Of a stretch of DNA of 50,429 bases, positions 1 to 9,527 are shown one piece after another. The position numbers and the translations under genes are program-made. A model generated the notes under the pieces. The model did no database searches, had not been told where the DNA came from, and saw nothing but the letters and a program-made list of their open reading frames with translations. Numbering within the stretch: position 1 is the stretch's first letter; each line of letters starts with the position of its first letter. Source of the DNA: RI-153 sp963721725 (lineage in GTDB: Bacteria; Chloroflexota; Anaerolineae; Caldilineales; Caldilineaceae); NCBI GenBank assembly GCA_963721725.1, contig CAVRLX010000005.1:1-50429 (forward strand), given 5' to 3'.

Positions 1-1
1 C

Positions 2-2941
2 ATCACCAGGGAGACGATCCAGTTCCGTTCCGGCTCGCACCATACTCTCGACGCCAATCTCTTTGAACAGAGGGTGAACGAAGGAGCGTGGGCGGTTGCC
101 CTGGATCTCTATGCCGGGGCGTTTCTCACCACTTTCTACCCCACAGACGCCCAGGCGTTGGGAGAATGGCAGACGATTCAGCGGGAGCATCTGCACCAAA
201 GGGCTGTCCATGCCTGCACCCAACTCGTCCGCCAACTGGAAAAGAGGGATCGTGCCCAGGCCGCAGACATTGCCCGTCGCCTGTTGGCCCTGGAGCCATG
301 GGCAGAGGAAGGCCATCGTCTGCTCATGCGCTGGTGGGCCGCCCAGGGGCAACCGGTCGAGGCGTTGGCCCAATATCAAAGATGTTCACCACCCTGGCCG
401 AAGAACTGGGCATCGCCCCAACGACTGAGACGATGGCGCTGTATGAGCAGATTCGGGACGACCGTCTCGCCCCCCAGCCCACCCTTACTCACAATTTGCC
501 TGCCCTGCTGACCCCGCTGATTGGCCGCCAGCAGGAACTATCAACCCTGCAAGCGCACTTGGCGGAGGCCGACAACCGCCTGCTCACCCTGGTGGGGCCG
601 GGCGGGGTGGGCAAAACCAAGCTCATGCTGGCCCTGGGCTGGGCGACTGTTCACCATCAGCCTGCCACCCCCTTTACCCACATCTATTTCATCTCGCTTG
701 CCGAACTTGAAGCAGATGGAGCCAGCCATCTGCCCGAACGAATTACCGCCCATCTGCTCACAACCCTGGAGATTCAACCTTCGCCCAGCCGCTTCCTACC
801 GCACTATCCTGGCTGAACGCTGGGGTGACCGTCCTGTTTTGCTCTTGTTAGACAACTGGGAACATTTAACGTTTACAGCCAGCTTGCTCAGCGCATGGTT
901 GATGGAGATGCCCCATCTGCACATCATAGCCACCTCCAGGGAGCCACTGGGGCTGTATGGAGAGACGCTCTTCCCGGTCACAGGGCTGGATACAGATTCA
1001 TCCGAACCAGAGCCAACCGAGGCTGGACGACTCTTTGTGCAGAGTGCCCGCCGGGTTCAGCCCCGTTTCCAGTGGGACGAGCAGACCGCGCCCCTCATTC
1101 GGCGCATTTGTGGCGCGGTGGACGGCCACCCCCTGGCACTGGAGATGGCCGCAGGCTGGCTGCAAGGGCTTACCCTGGCCGAAGTGGCCGAGGGCGTGGC
1201 GGATGGGCTGGATCTGTTGACCAGCGCCCACGCGGATACGCCCGTGCGCCAGCGCAATATGCGGCACATTTTGGCCCAATCCTGGCAAAGGCTCACCCCA
1301 GACCAACAGGAGATGCTGGCCCAACTCTCCCTGTTTCGCCAAGCCTTCACCCCAGGACCAAGCCCAGGCCGTGGCCGGGGCCTCCCGCCTCCACTTGGCC
1401 CTGGTGGTGGCCCATTTCTGGCTGCGCCGCAGGAATGATGGTCGCTACCACTTCCATGAACTGCTGCGCCACTTTGCCAGAGAAGCGCTAATCGCCCACC
1501 CCAACCTGCACCAGCAGGCACGCCGGGCCTATATCCAGGAGCATCTCCACTACTTGCAAAGTCGGCGGGATCTGCTGGAAGAGAACCCGTCCAGCGATCT
1601 CTTTGCGGATCTGCGCCTGCGCCACGCAGATCTGGAGCAGGCGTGGAACTGGACCGTCGGGAAAGATGTCGGGGAAGCGTGGCTGGACGAGATTGTCGCC
1701 ACCGTGGCGGCCATTGTCCTGGTTCTATACCGGGATGGGTCTCTTGTCGGAAGGGATTCGCCTGCTGGGGCAGACGATCCGCCAACTGCGCCAACTGCCA
1801 GCCACGCCCCTGCGCCAGCGCGCCCTCGCCCATCTACTGATCGAACATGCGGTTCTGCGCAATCTGCAAGTCAATTGCGAATTGATCCCCGAAGCCATGG
1901 CCGAAGCCATTGAACTGGCCCGTGATCTCTCTGACCAGAGACTCTTGAGCCGGGCTTACACGGAATGTGGCACAGCGTTGAGGCGGATGGGACGGTTCGG
2001 GGAAGGGCGAGATTTTTTGCGAAAGGGGCTGGCAGTAGCAGAGAAGGAGCAGGATTGGGGCCAGGTAGCGTCAATCTATTTGGAATTAGGCAATATCGAT
2101 ACCGAGGAAGGGCTGTTCGTTGACGGCATTGCCTACTATCAACAGGCCATGAACTGGTACGAAACGTTAAACAGGCCGGTGCAACGCAACGGCGTACGCC
2201 ACAATTTGGCCATCTCTCTTGCCCATCTGGGGCAATATGACCGGGCGCGCCGCCTGCATCAGCAAAATCTGGCGTCGTGGCGCACCTTGCAGAGGCGACC
2301 AAATTTGGCCATGTGTCGGGAGGGGTTGGGGTATGTGGCCCTGGCCCAAAACCGGCTTCGACTGGCTGAACTTCACTTAAAAGCCGCCCTGCGCATCTAT
2401 ACAGAGATAGAGGATTTGGATGGGGTGGCCTATGCCCATCTCTATTTGGGCCATCGGGCCGTGGCCCAAGGATTGCTTTCCAACGCGGCCACCCACTACC
2501 GAGCGATGATCGAGGCGCGCCAGAGACTGGGCCATACCCATCTGCTCAATCAGGGATGGGCGGGGTTGGCTGATGTGGCTTGGCGGCGAGGAGAGTTGCA
2601 CGAAGCCCTGGCCTTTGTGGAACGCTGCTGGCCCTCGATTGTAGCCGGGCAGATCCAGGGAGAGGAGCCAATGCCCGTCTATGTAACTTGTTATGAAGTA
2701 CTCTCGTCCCTTGGGGATCCACGGGCAAGCGTCTTGCTGGATCAAGCCTTGTCCCAGTTGAACCGGCCAGATCCAGGCCCTGGGGGACGACGAACTGGCC
2801 CGCCAGACCTACATGTACGCAGTGCCCAGCCACTGCGCCCTGCTGGCGGCTGCGGCGGAGCGGGAACCCCAGGGCATCATCCCTGGCCTGAATCTTTCGA
2901 TTTTAGGCTGTTTCCTCTGGGGAGGATGCGTTTGTGGATAA
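2..2941 (+). pseudogene. BTAD/AAA-ATPase/TPR (AfsR/MalT-like STAND) regulator, 5'-truncated and frameshifted
   Basis: The reading frame enters from the left edge with a BTAD domain (about positions 74-470). A P-loop NTPase follows, with GPGGVGKTK near 597-625 and a Walker B LLLLDNWE near 840-860, then a winged-helix part ending HELLRHFARE near 1455-1485, then a long TPR array (about 1740-2800). The family consists of ligand- or partner-sensing transcriptional regulators of the SARP/AfsR and MalT type. The frame must change at least five times: near 379 (AAAA reduced to AAA), 795, 1353 (extra G), 1728 and 2769 (extra C). Each change is one base and restores a colinear protein. The last frame stops at 2941 and overlaps the convergent gene by 39 bp. 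The N-terminal DNA-binding part lies outside the window. The gene is either genuinely decayed or carries base-calling errors. Its target is unknown. Confidence 0.72.
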
Positions 2942-4487
2942 AAACTCTTTGACTGTGGCGAATAGATTCTGAACCGCTTCATCGTCTGGATATACGGTGC
3001 TGAGGGGTTCGACAATGGGCAACGCTTGCGCTACTTCACCCAGCAGATAGTGACAAAGGGCAATGTTGTAGCGCGCCGCTGGTTCCTGCCCATAAATTTC
3101 AACTGATAGCTGAAAATAGCTGATGGCTTCCCCGATAAATCCCAGTTCAAACAGCAATTGCCCCAATTGAAAAGCCAGATCGCTCTCCTCGCCCAACGGG
3201 TAGTAGGTATCCCAGACGCGGTGAACGGCCTGAAACAGGTGCAAACGCTGGTTGTCTGCCAGTTCCGCCAGCAGCGTGTGCAGCCGGGGCAACATCTGAC
3301 CAAAGAGGCGCGCATCGTAACCACTCAGCCGCAGACCCGCCATAATGTCACCAAACGTCAGTGTATCAAAGTGCTGCTCAATCAGCTTTTTCAAGCTGAA
3401 ATAATCATCTGGCCCGTAGTCGTTGACAAAGCGTTCGTAGGCGTGGTGGAGTTCGCCGGTAGGTGGGCGCGTCGGCCACCAAAAGCAGACAGCCTACATC
3501 CAGGTGGGCGGGCTGGTGGTGAGGAAAGAGGGCCTGGCCACCCTGGCGGGTGCAATATTCGCCCAGCGCGTGGTAGTTGACGGGCAGGGAAAAACTGCCG
3601 TGGGTGGCGAGCGTGGGCGCGCCGCAGTTGTCCAAATTTGAAAGGTGATGTTCGCCTTTGTCGGCGGAGAGCAAGATCACTCCCTGCCTGGAAAGCTGTT
3701 GCAGACGTGCCAGACAGCGCAGACCCACATGGGGGAAGAGCAAATGGGTAGAGGCAAGCTGTTGTTGATACTGCGCCAGCAGTTCGTTGAAGACAGGTTC
3801 CGGGTAGATGGGCGGTGTCGCCTCTGTGTAGTCGTAGCGGAGTTGCAGGGTGTCGATGAGATCCGCCACTTCTAGATCGGCAGGGTCGGCTGGCGTAGTC
3901 AAACTGAGCAGGCTGTGGGCAATTTTATGCGCTTCAATGCGAAAGAGATCCTGGGGGATGGTATCGAAAAAGTAGTTGGCGATGACCAGCAATGGCTGGC
4001 CGAGGCTTGCGACATTGAGGGTCTGCTGGCTAGTTTGCAGCCATAGCGTGTCACTGCTTTCGGCGTCAAACAGGGCGAAGTCGAGCCAGCCCTGGTCAAA
4101 ATAGGGTTGCAAGCGCGGGTGGTTTTGCCAAAAGTGCAGTGTGGATTCGGTAAAGTCGGTCAGCACATAGCAGAAAGGGGGCAGGGGCATGGCGCTGTCT
4201 GCATAGTACTTTTCAAAGTGTTTGAAGAAGTGATAGCAAAGCCGACCGTGGCCCGCCCCCAACTCGACCAGATAGACCGTTTCGTCCTGTTGCCCACGCT
4301 GCGCTAGATCGCGCAGGCAGGCCAGCACCAACTCGGCATAGGTTTTGCCCATCATCGGGTTGCTGGTGATGTAGTGGGGAACGGTTCCTTGCCGCCAGGC
4401 ATCCATGCCAGCTTGTTGAAAATAGTCACGTTGCAGTTGCCAGATCAAACTTTGCGAGAAGCGTTTGGGTTCTTCCAGGGTGTGCAT
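2903..4487 (-). CDS. MidA-like SAM-dependent methyltransferase with C-terminal TPR region (one frameshift)
   Basis: The first about 340 residues (4487 down to 3470) carry a SAM-binding glycine motif, VELGAGHGR (near residue 73), and an ANYFFDTIPQDLF segment that resembles the NEFFDALP motif of the MidA/Methyltransf_28 family. Members known from mitochondria (NDUFAF7) methylate an arginine of complex I; the substrate here is unknown. One frame ends at 3405, but shifting by one base near 3465 continues directly as ELHHAYERF... and runs into a TPR-like region (3394-2903) with SVEIYGQEPAARYNIALC-type helices. I therefore annotate one gene of about 527 residues. It starts 25 bp after the stop of the DUF4157 gene, so it is probably the third gene of that operon. 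No strong ribosome binding site is visible before 4487. The family assignment is from motif resemblance and is moderate. Confidence 0.6.
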
Positions 4488-4512
4488 AGGTTAGCCGCGT
4501 GCAGCAAGCGCA

Positions 4513-6315
4513 TCACGCTTTCTGCTCTTTCGGTTTTTTGCCTTTGGCGCTTTCTGCGTCCTGGATGGTCTTTTCGATTCTTTGCTGCACAAGAAGAAAG
4601 AGCATGGGGTTTGCCTGGCTTCGGTAAGGCATTACGCCGTACTGGAGATCTGTGCGCAAGGCGGCAACCACGGCATCCCAGTTGACCGATTGCCAGATCG
4701 CCTGGGGATTGACTTTGGTGGCTTTGTACAAAGAGCTACCACCAGACACAGCCGCAAATCCCGCCCCTGCCAGACCAGCCGAGCCAGCCATACCGGCTTG
4801 TAACCCAGCCGAGCCGCCAATGGCGGGAAGCGCCAGCCTGACCGCTCCTTCTCTGCCTGAGATGGCGCCTACGCCCACTGCCAGACCTTTGCCACCTTGC
4901 TTGCCCTTGGAGGAGTCGGATGGGCCGGGCATCTCTTTGGCTTCTTGGGCGTTGCCCAACCCTTGTTCGGCATACCCTTTGGCCGCGCCAACACCGATGC
5001 CAGCCATGGCACTGGCAATGCCAGGGGCCGCCGCTGCCAGCGTCAACGGAATTGCGGCAAAGCCGCCCGTGCTGACAATCGCCGCAATCGCCAGGGCACC
5101 CCCGGCAATGCCAAGCGCCAGTTGCAATGTGCTCAGCCCCTGCACCCGCTTCTTCCAGACAGAAACATCTTGCTCATTGGTGTTGAACAGGTTAATCACG
5201 GCGCTGATCTCTTCACACATGCCAATAATGCCGCTATAGCGTTTGGCCACTTGCTCATCGGTCAACGCCTGTTTGTCAATCCTGCGCGAAGGTTCACGGC
5301 CCACATCTTTAAACTCTTCTTCGCCGACCTCTTCTACCACCATTTCGGGTGACTTGCTTTCTTCTCTTGCCAAACGATCAATGGGGGTAGAGTCCGGGGC
5401 CCCACGTTTGATTTCCTGGTTCGAGTAAAAGGAGGGTTCTGCCCACCCATCGAAGCCTTTTTGATACCAACCCTCTTTGCGTTGCTCTTTATCTTCAATT
5501 GAGGGCAGCCAGTAGCGCAACCTGTCGGCTGCGCGCGATTCCACCCAGCGTGCTTGCAGCACCGGTTGCGCAGAGGCCTGGCCTGTGACAGACCCTTTCG
5601 CTTTCAACTGCATGGTCGGGCGCACGCGTCCCTGTTTCTGCTGCACCACATGCCAGGCTTCATGGGGCAGATGTTTCTCTTGTCCGGGCGCCATGTGAAT
5701 GTCTGTGCCCTGGGCATAGGCATGGGCCTGAATGGCGGCGGGTTTGGGTGAGTTGTAGTGTACTTTCACATCGTCCAGCGACAACCCACTCAGACCTTCC
5801 ATGCCAGTCTTCAGGGTATCGGGCAGGCCGGTATTGTTCACAATTTCGGGGGCGCGCTGCACACTGTTGTCTGCACTGCTGCGCTGGATCGAACCGTGTG
5901 AAAGTGCTTTTTGCCCCATCACGTCCGCTTCGTGTTCCAACCCTGTATCGTCGTTTACGTTCACCGTTGCCCTGCGCTGCAAAGCTGGGGCCAGAGAGGG
6001 GCCATTAGGGCCAGGATTGACGGATGCACCTGTAAAGTGGCCAAAATTGCGCCCGCCTGTCTGCAACTGCACGGGGGTCTCTCCCAGGGCAGACTCACTC
6101 TCTGCCCCCTCGGATGTCTGCCGTTGTAACAGCGAGCTAGGCTGGCGGCTCAGAATCTGGCTACCAGTGTGGCCCTGGCGAAGGGTCAGCGACGCACTGG
6201 CCTGGTGGGCGGCATCACTGGTGGCCGCCTTCTTTTGGACCGGGGCCACGTCTGCCTGTTGCTTGCGTCGGGCGGATTTACCTTTTTCTTCGTTGGCGGG
6301 CTGTTTTGGGCTCAT
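4513..6315 (-). CDS. DUF4157 domain protein (HExxH; contractile-injection-system-associated)
   Basis: This 600-residue protein has a polar, disordered N-terminus (residues 1-110) rich in Gln, Ser and Arg. A segment NDDTGLEHEADVMG (about 123-136) comes next, and then LPHEAWHVVQQ (about 221-231), which contains HEAWH, the HExxH signature of DUF4157. DUF4157 proteins are repeatedly found encoded in extracellular contractile injection system (eCIS) loci as putative metallopeptidases or cargo adaptors. The C-terminal third (about 395-540) is Gly/Ala-rich and hydrophobic, with segments such as LALGIAGGALAIAAIVSTGG, and could insert into membranes. That activity is an inference from composition. The start is supported by AAGGAG five bases upstream, and the ATG overlaps the stop of the AAA gene (ATGA). 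No eCIS sheath, tube or baseplate gene is visible in the window. Confidence 0.75.
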   Translation of the reverse strand: MSPKQPANEEKGKSARRKQQADVAPVQKKAATSDAAHQASASLTLRQGHTGSQILSRQPSSLLQRQTSEGAESESALGETPVQLQTGGRNFGHFTGASVNPGPNGPSLAPALQRRATVNVNDDTGLEHEADVMGQKALSHGSIQRSSADNSVQRAPEIVNNTGLPDTLKTGMEGLSGLSLDDVKVHYNSPKPAAIQAHAYAQGTDIHMAPGQEKHLPHEAWHVVQQKQGRVRPTMQLKAKGSVTGQASAQPVLQARWVESRAADRLRYWLPSIEDKEQRKEGWYQKGFDGWAEPSFYSNQEIKRGAPDSTPIDRLAREESKSPEMVVEEVGEEEFKDVGREPSRRIDKQALTDEQVAKRYSGIIGMCEEISAVINLFNTNEQDVSVWKKRVQGLSTLQLALGIAGGALAIAAIVSTGGFAAIPLTLAAAAPGIASAMAGIGVGAAKGYAEQGLGNAQEAKEMPGPSDSSKGKQGGKGLAVGVGAISGREGAVRLALPAIGGSAGLQAGMAGSAGLAGAGFAAVSGGSSLYKATKVNPQAIWQSVNWDAVVAALRTDLQYGVMPYRSQANPMLFLLVQQRIEKTIQDAESAKGKKPKEQKA

Positions 6316-8354
6316 CTCGGCTCCTTGTGCCAGATAAAATCATTTTCGTTAAGCAGGCGATCTTCTTTAGACAACTCGAACCGAATGGCCGCCAGCGCGT
6401 GGTGCATCCCCACTGGCTGTTCAGCTTTGGCGGCCATAAAGGCAGCGTTCAGCGCAATGTTATAAATGCTGCCGCCAGAAAGCTTCCACTTGCGGGCCAG
6501 ATGCGCATAATCCAGATTCTGCACAGGCGTCTCTGGTGGAAAAGCCTTTCGCCAGAGATGTTCCCGGTGCACTTCATCCAGCTTGGAAAAGACAATCGAA
6601 AAGCGCAGCCGCCGTGTAAAGGCATCGTCCAGCCCCGACTTCATGTTGGTGGCCAGAATGGCTAGGCCCTGGTAGGCCTCCAGGCGTTGCAGCAGATAAT
6701 TAGTCTCAATGTTGGCATAGCGGTCGTGGCTGTCTTTGACCTCGCTGCGTTTGCCAAAGAGCGAATCGGCCTCGTCGAAAAAGAGTAGCACACCGCCATT
6801 CTCAGCCGCATCAAAGAGACGGCGCAGATTTTTCTCTGTCTCGCCAATATATTTGCTCACCACGGCAGAGAGATCAATGCGGTACAGATTGAGTTGCAGG
6901 TGGTTGGCCAAAATCTCCGCCGACATGGTCTTGCCTGTGCCGCTCTCCCCGGCAAAAAGCACAGTAATGCCCAGGCCGCGGCTGCTGCGCCGCCGAAAGC
7001 CCCAGTCATTGTACACAACACTGCGCAACGCTACTTGATCGGCAATGTTCTGCAAAAGCAGCAATTGCTCCTCAGGCAACACAATATCCTGCCAGGTGGC
7101 TTTGGGCACAATACGCTGGGCCAGCCGATCCAGTTGGGGGCGGGCATAGGCCAGGCCTGCCTGCCACACCCGACTGTCAAGCGTGGTCTGCCCATCGGCC
7201 TCTGGCGTCACGTCAACTGACTGGGCCGTCTGGCTCACCTGGACAATGGTGGGCAGGTTCAGGTTGAACTGTGCGGTCAGGCGGGCGATGAGGTCGTCTG
7301 ACCCTGTGGGCAGGGTGGCCCGCCAGGTATCGATCTGTTCAGCCGGGGTCGGTTTGTCAATCTCCAACACATGGCTGGGTACTCCCAATGTCGCCCAGGG
7401 TTCGCGTGTGTTCAGCAGAAAAAGCCCATCGCTGCGGGCCAAAAATTGCTGAACCTGAAAGGTGGCGTCAGAACTATTTTCTTCCGCGCCCAGATCCGTG
7501 GTGTCAAGATAGAGCGCCAGCGGCATCAACAGGCTTTCGCGATGCCACAACCGGGCGAAATCTTCCAACTCTTTGGTCTGCTGGGGAATCAGTTGCACGG
7601 GCAGGCTGTAGAGTTGCACCCCCAACCGGGCGGCCAGGTGGCGGGTCACCAACTGCTTGCTCACATCGTCTGGCCCCACAAGTTGCAGAATCGGCCAGCG
7701 CCCACTGGCTGAAGTCTCCAGCACACGGGTGGTGGCCTGTTCCACGTGCTTTTGTTGCGAGGCGGGCAGGGCCACCTCGCCTGTTTCCAGTGGCACGGGC
7801 AACAAAAAAGCACGCAGCCGACTGTCGAGTTGGTTCAAACCCTGCAAATAGTTGACGATGCGTTCATCCGCCTGCAGGGGCGAAAGGGTCAGGGGGCGGT
7901 GGTTGGCGTGGGCAATGTCGATCAAGCGCCAGTAGCGCAGTGGACTATCCGCCGAAAGGGCCGCCCAGGCCGCATCGGCAAAAAGCGCCAGCGCCAGGCC
8001 AAAGGTTGGATAAAACGCCGACGGATTGCCCTGGATCTGCGCATACAAACCAGCAATCTCAGGGTCCAGCTCGGCGGCCACACAGAGCAACAGCACTTTC
8101 TCTTCAAAGGCAGAAAGGCCCATTTGCTGGCTCAATTGTTGCAGGGCTGTGCTGGTGGGGAGGGGGGTGTCTGTGGGTAACGGCTGACCGTTGCTCAAAC
8201 AGATTCGCAAGTGGGCACGTAGCCAATCCAATGCCGGAACCAGATTGTGACTCACATTTGTGGCGTCAATAGACCCAAACAATAAGATACCCTTCGCACT
8301 GAGGCGAGCGTACAGATAGGCGTAGACAATCCGCAGTCTACGATTTCGAGGCAC
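6312..8354 (-). CDS. AAA+ ATPase of the eCIS-associated type
   Basis: The C-terminal half is a classical AAA+ module: Walker A GESGTGKTMSAEILA (about residues 467-481), Walker B LLFFDEADSLFGKRSE (about 524-539), sensor 1 ILATN (about 567), and arginines in FTRRLRF. The N-terminal half (about 380 residues) is an alpha-helical/winged region with a degenerate first NTPase-like segment. This architecture matches the large ATPase in eCIS loci (Afp15-like), thought to act on the assembly or recycling of the particle. The stop overlaps the start of the DUF4157 gene by 4 bp, so the two are translationally coupled. The longest frame begins with GTG at 8354. A GTG near 8255 (SHNLVPALDWLRAHL) is an equally plausible start, and no clear Shine-Dalgarno decides between them. 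The assignment rests on motifs and neighbours. Confidence 0.72.
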   Translation of the reverse strand: MPRNRRLRIVYAYLYARLSAKGILLFGSIDATNVSHNLVPALDWLRAHLRICLSNGQPLPTDTPLPTSTALQQLSQQMGLSAFEEKVLLLCVAAELDPEIAGLYAQIQGNPSAFYPTFGLALALFADAAWAALSADSPLRYWRLIDIAHANHRPLTLSPLQADERIVNYLQGLNQLDSRLRAFLLPVPLETGEVALPASQQKHVEQATTRVLETSASGRWPILQLVGPDDVSKQLVTRHLAARLGVQLYSLPVQLIPQQTKELEDFARLWHRESLLMPLALYLDTTDLGAEENSSDATFQVQQFLARSDGLFLLNTREPWATLGVPSHVLEIDKPTPAEQIDTWRATLPTGSDDLIARLTAQFNLNLPTIVQVSQTAQSVDVTPEADGQTTLDSRVWQAGLAYARPQLDRLAQRIVPKATWQDIVLPEEQLLLLQNIADQVALRSVVYNDWGFRRRSSRGLGITVLFAGESGTGKTMSAEILANHLQLNLYRIDLSAVVSKYIGETEKNLRRLFDAAENGGVLLFFDEADSLFGKRSEVKDSHDRYANIETNYLLQRLEAYQGLAILATNMKSGLDDAFTRRLRFSIVFSKLDEVHREHLWRKAFPPETPVQNLDYAHLARKWKLSGGSIYNIALNAAFMAAKAEQPVGMHHALAAIRFELSKEDRLLNENDFIWHKEPR

Positions 8355-8496
8355 TGAACTTCATGATAGTCGTCGGGTGAAGGCATTCAAATAGTACTCT
8401 GTCGCTTGCCAAGATCATACGTGGATGCGACACACAATGCAAATACTCCCAGGAGTTGCCCATCCCAGCTTGGGGCAAGGCGTCTCTCATGCTGTG

Positions 8497-9258
8497 CTAT
8501 GGCTGCCTCATCCCCTGCGCATAAAGCGGCGCGTAGAGATCAACGTGGGCGGCAATACGCGGTTCGTGGGGATCGATCCGGCGGTGGGTGAAGCGGGCCG
8601 GTGCGCCCCGCACCAGGGCAAAGGGTGTGCGCTCGGCCCCTTCCCCTGTGAGCAGCACCGTGGCCGAGGCCAGATCATCGGCCACGGCTTTCTCGGTCAC
8701 CGCCAACGGCACGCCATAGAGATCGGCCTGCCCGATCTGGCTTTCGATGCCTTCAAACCCGGCCCAAGCCAGGGCAATCCCCATCACGCCCCGGCGCAAG
8801 GGCGTCAAATGGGAATCGGTGATGATAACGCCCACGTCCTCAATGGCATAGTGGGCGCGCAGCCGGGCGCAGAAATCCTCGGCCCACCTCCACGGCTGCG
8901 TTGGCCCCAGAATGGCATACCCCGCCGGCACGTTGGAGCGATCTACCCCGGCATTGGCAACCAACAGCCCGTCTTTGAGTGTGAGAAAAAACGCGCCATC
9001 CTGTCCGCCCAGCACCAGATCGGCCTCCTGCAAGACCAACTCTGCCAACGCAGGATGACGCGGCGAGTGCGCCATTGCCGCTGGCGAGGGCTGCACCTGG
9101 GCCAGATCGACCAGCCGCCCCTGGGCCAGCGCCACCACTTTGGAGACCACACAGACAATATCCCCAGATTGAACAGGCTGCGCCACGCTTTCGGTGAAGA
9201 GGGCAAGGAGATCGCCTCCTGAGGTCATCAAGGGCGTCGAAATGGTTGTGATCTGCAT
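8497..9258 (-). CDS. cofE: Coenzyme F420:L-glutamate ligase (CofE/FbiB N-domain family)
   Basis: The 253-residue product matches the CofE fold from start to end: an N-terminal GDIVCVVSKVVALAQGRLVDL segment in which the SKVVA and EGR-like residues are typical; a central NAGVDRSNVPAGYAILGP, a family hallmark (AGID.SN); and an ITDSHLTPLRRGVMGIALAWAGFEGI region (family: TDSFGRPWR.G..G.AIG..G). The enzyme adds L-glutamate to F420-0 in the cytoplasm using GTP. The start at 9258 is chosen because AGAGAGGAA lies seven bases upstream; the longer in-frame extension to 9327 has no initiation signal. There is no fbiA/cofD neighbour here. The family also contains relatives that may ligate other gamma-glutamyl substrates, so strict F420 specificity is inferred. 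Confidence 0.8.
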   Translation of the reverse strand: MQITTISTPLMTSGGDLLALFTESVAQPVQSGDIVCVVSKVVALAQGRLVDLAQVQPSPAAMAHSPRHPALAELVLQEADLVLGGQDGAFFLTLKDGLLVANAGVDRSNVPAGYAILGPTQPWRWAEDFCARLRAHYAIEDVGVIITDSHLTPLRRGVMGIALAWAGFEGIESQIGQADLYGVPLAVTEKAVADDLASATVLLTGEGAERTPFALVRGAPARFTHRRIDPHEPRIAAHVDLYAPLYAQGMRQP

Positions 9259-9344
9259 GAATGTTCCTCTCTGTTTTGCAATGGCATTATTGTACACCGC
9301 TCCCCCCTCAAGCGTTGCTTCAGCCACCCAATGGGAGAGGAATA

Positions 9345-9413
9345 GGACGCGGATTGGGCAGATTTCTCTGGAAAAGCCGCTTCTATCCGCACCATCCGCC
9401 CAATCCGCGTTCC
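9345..9413. repeat. Inverted-repeat element, AGAACGCGGAT-like family
   Basis: Arms GGACGCGGATTGGGC (9345-9359) and GCCCAATCCGCGTTCC (9398-9413) form a near-perfect hairpin around a 38-base centre. Related palindromes with AGAAC...GTTCT ends occur near 16501-16592 and 21828-21920. It lies in the 269-bp gap between cofE and the muramidase gene. Confidence 0.6.
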
Positions 9414-9435
9414 ATTCGGGCTCTCTCCGGGACGC

Positions 9436-9464
9436 TTGTCGAAAGTCAACCTAACTGCTATAGT
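9436..9464 (+). promoter_or_regulatory. Candidate sigma-70-type promoter for the muramidase/2TM gene
   Basis: TTGTCG (9436-9441) and TATAGT (9459-9464) are separated by exactly 17 bases, about 65 bp upstream of the ATG at 9528. A short palindrome GTGCGTCCGCAC (9482-9493) lies in the predicted leader and may be a degenerate relic of the GTGCGWCGCAC repeat family. Confidence 0.45.
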
Positions 9465-9527
9465 GAAGCTAGACCTCACCTGTGCGTCCGCACGATAATT
9501 TTCAAGCGTTACCTGTGGAGGTCACCC

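Noticed and set aside
1057..1833. A 258-codon minus-strand frame opposite the BTAD/AAA gene
   Set aside because: Low-complexity Pro/Arg/Gly product; the plus strand has BTAD, NTPase and TPR motifs in order.
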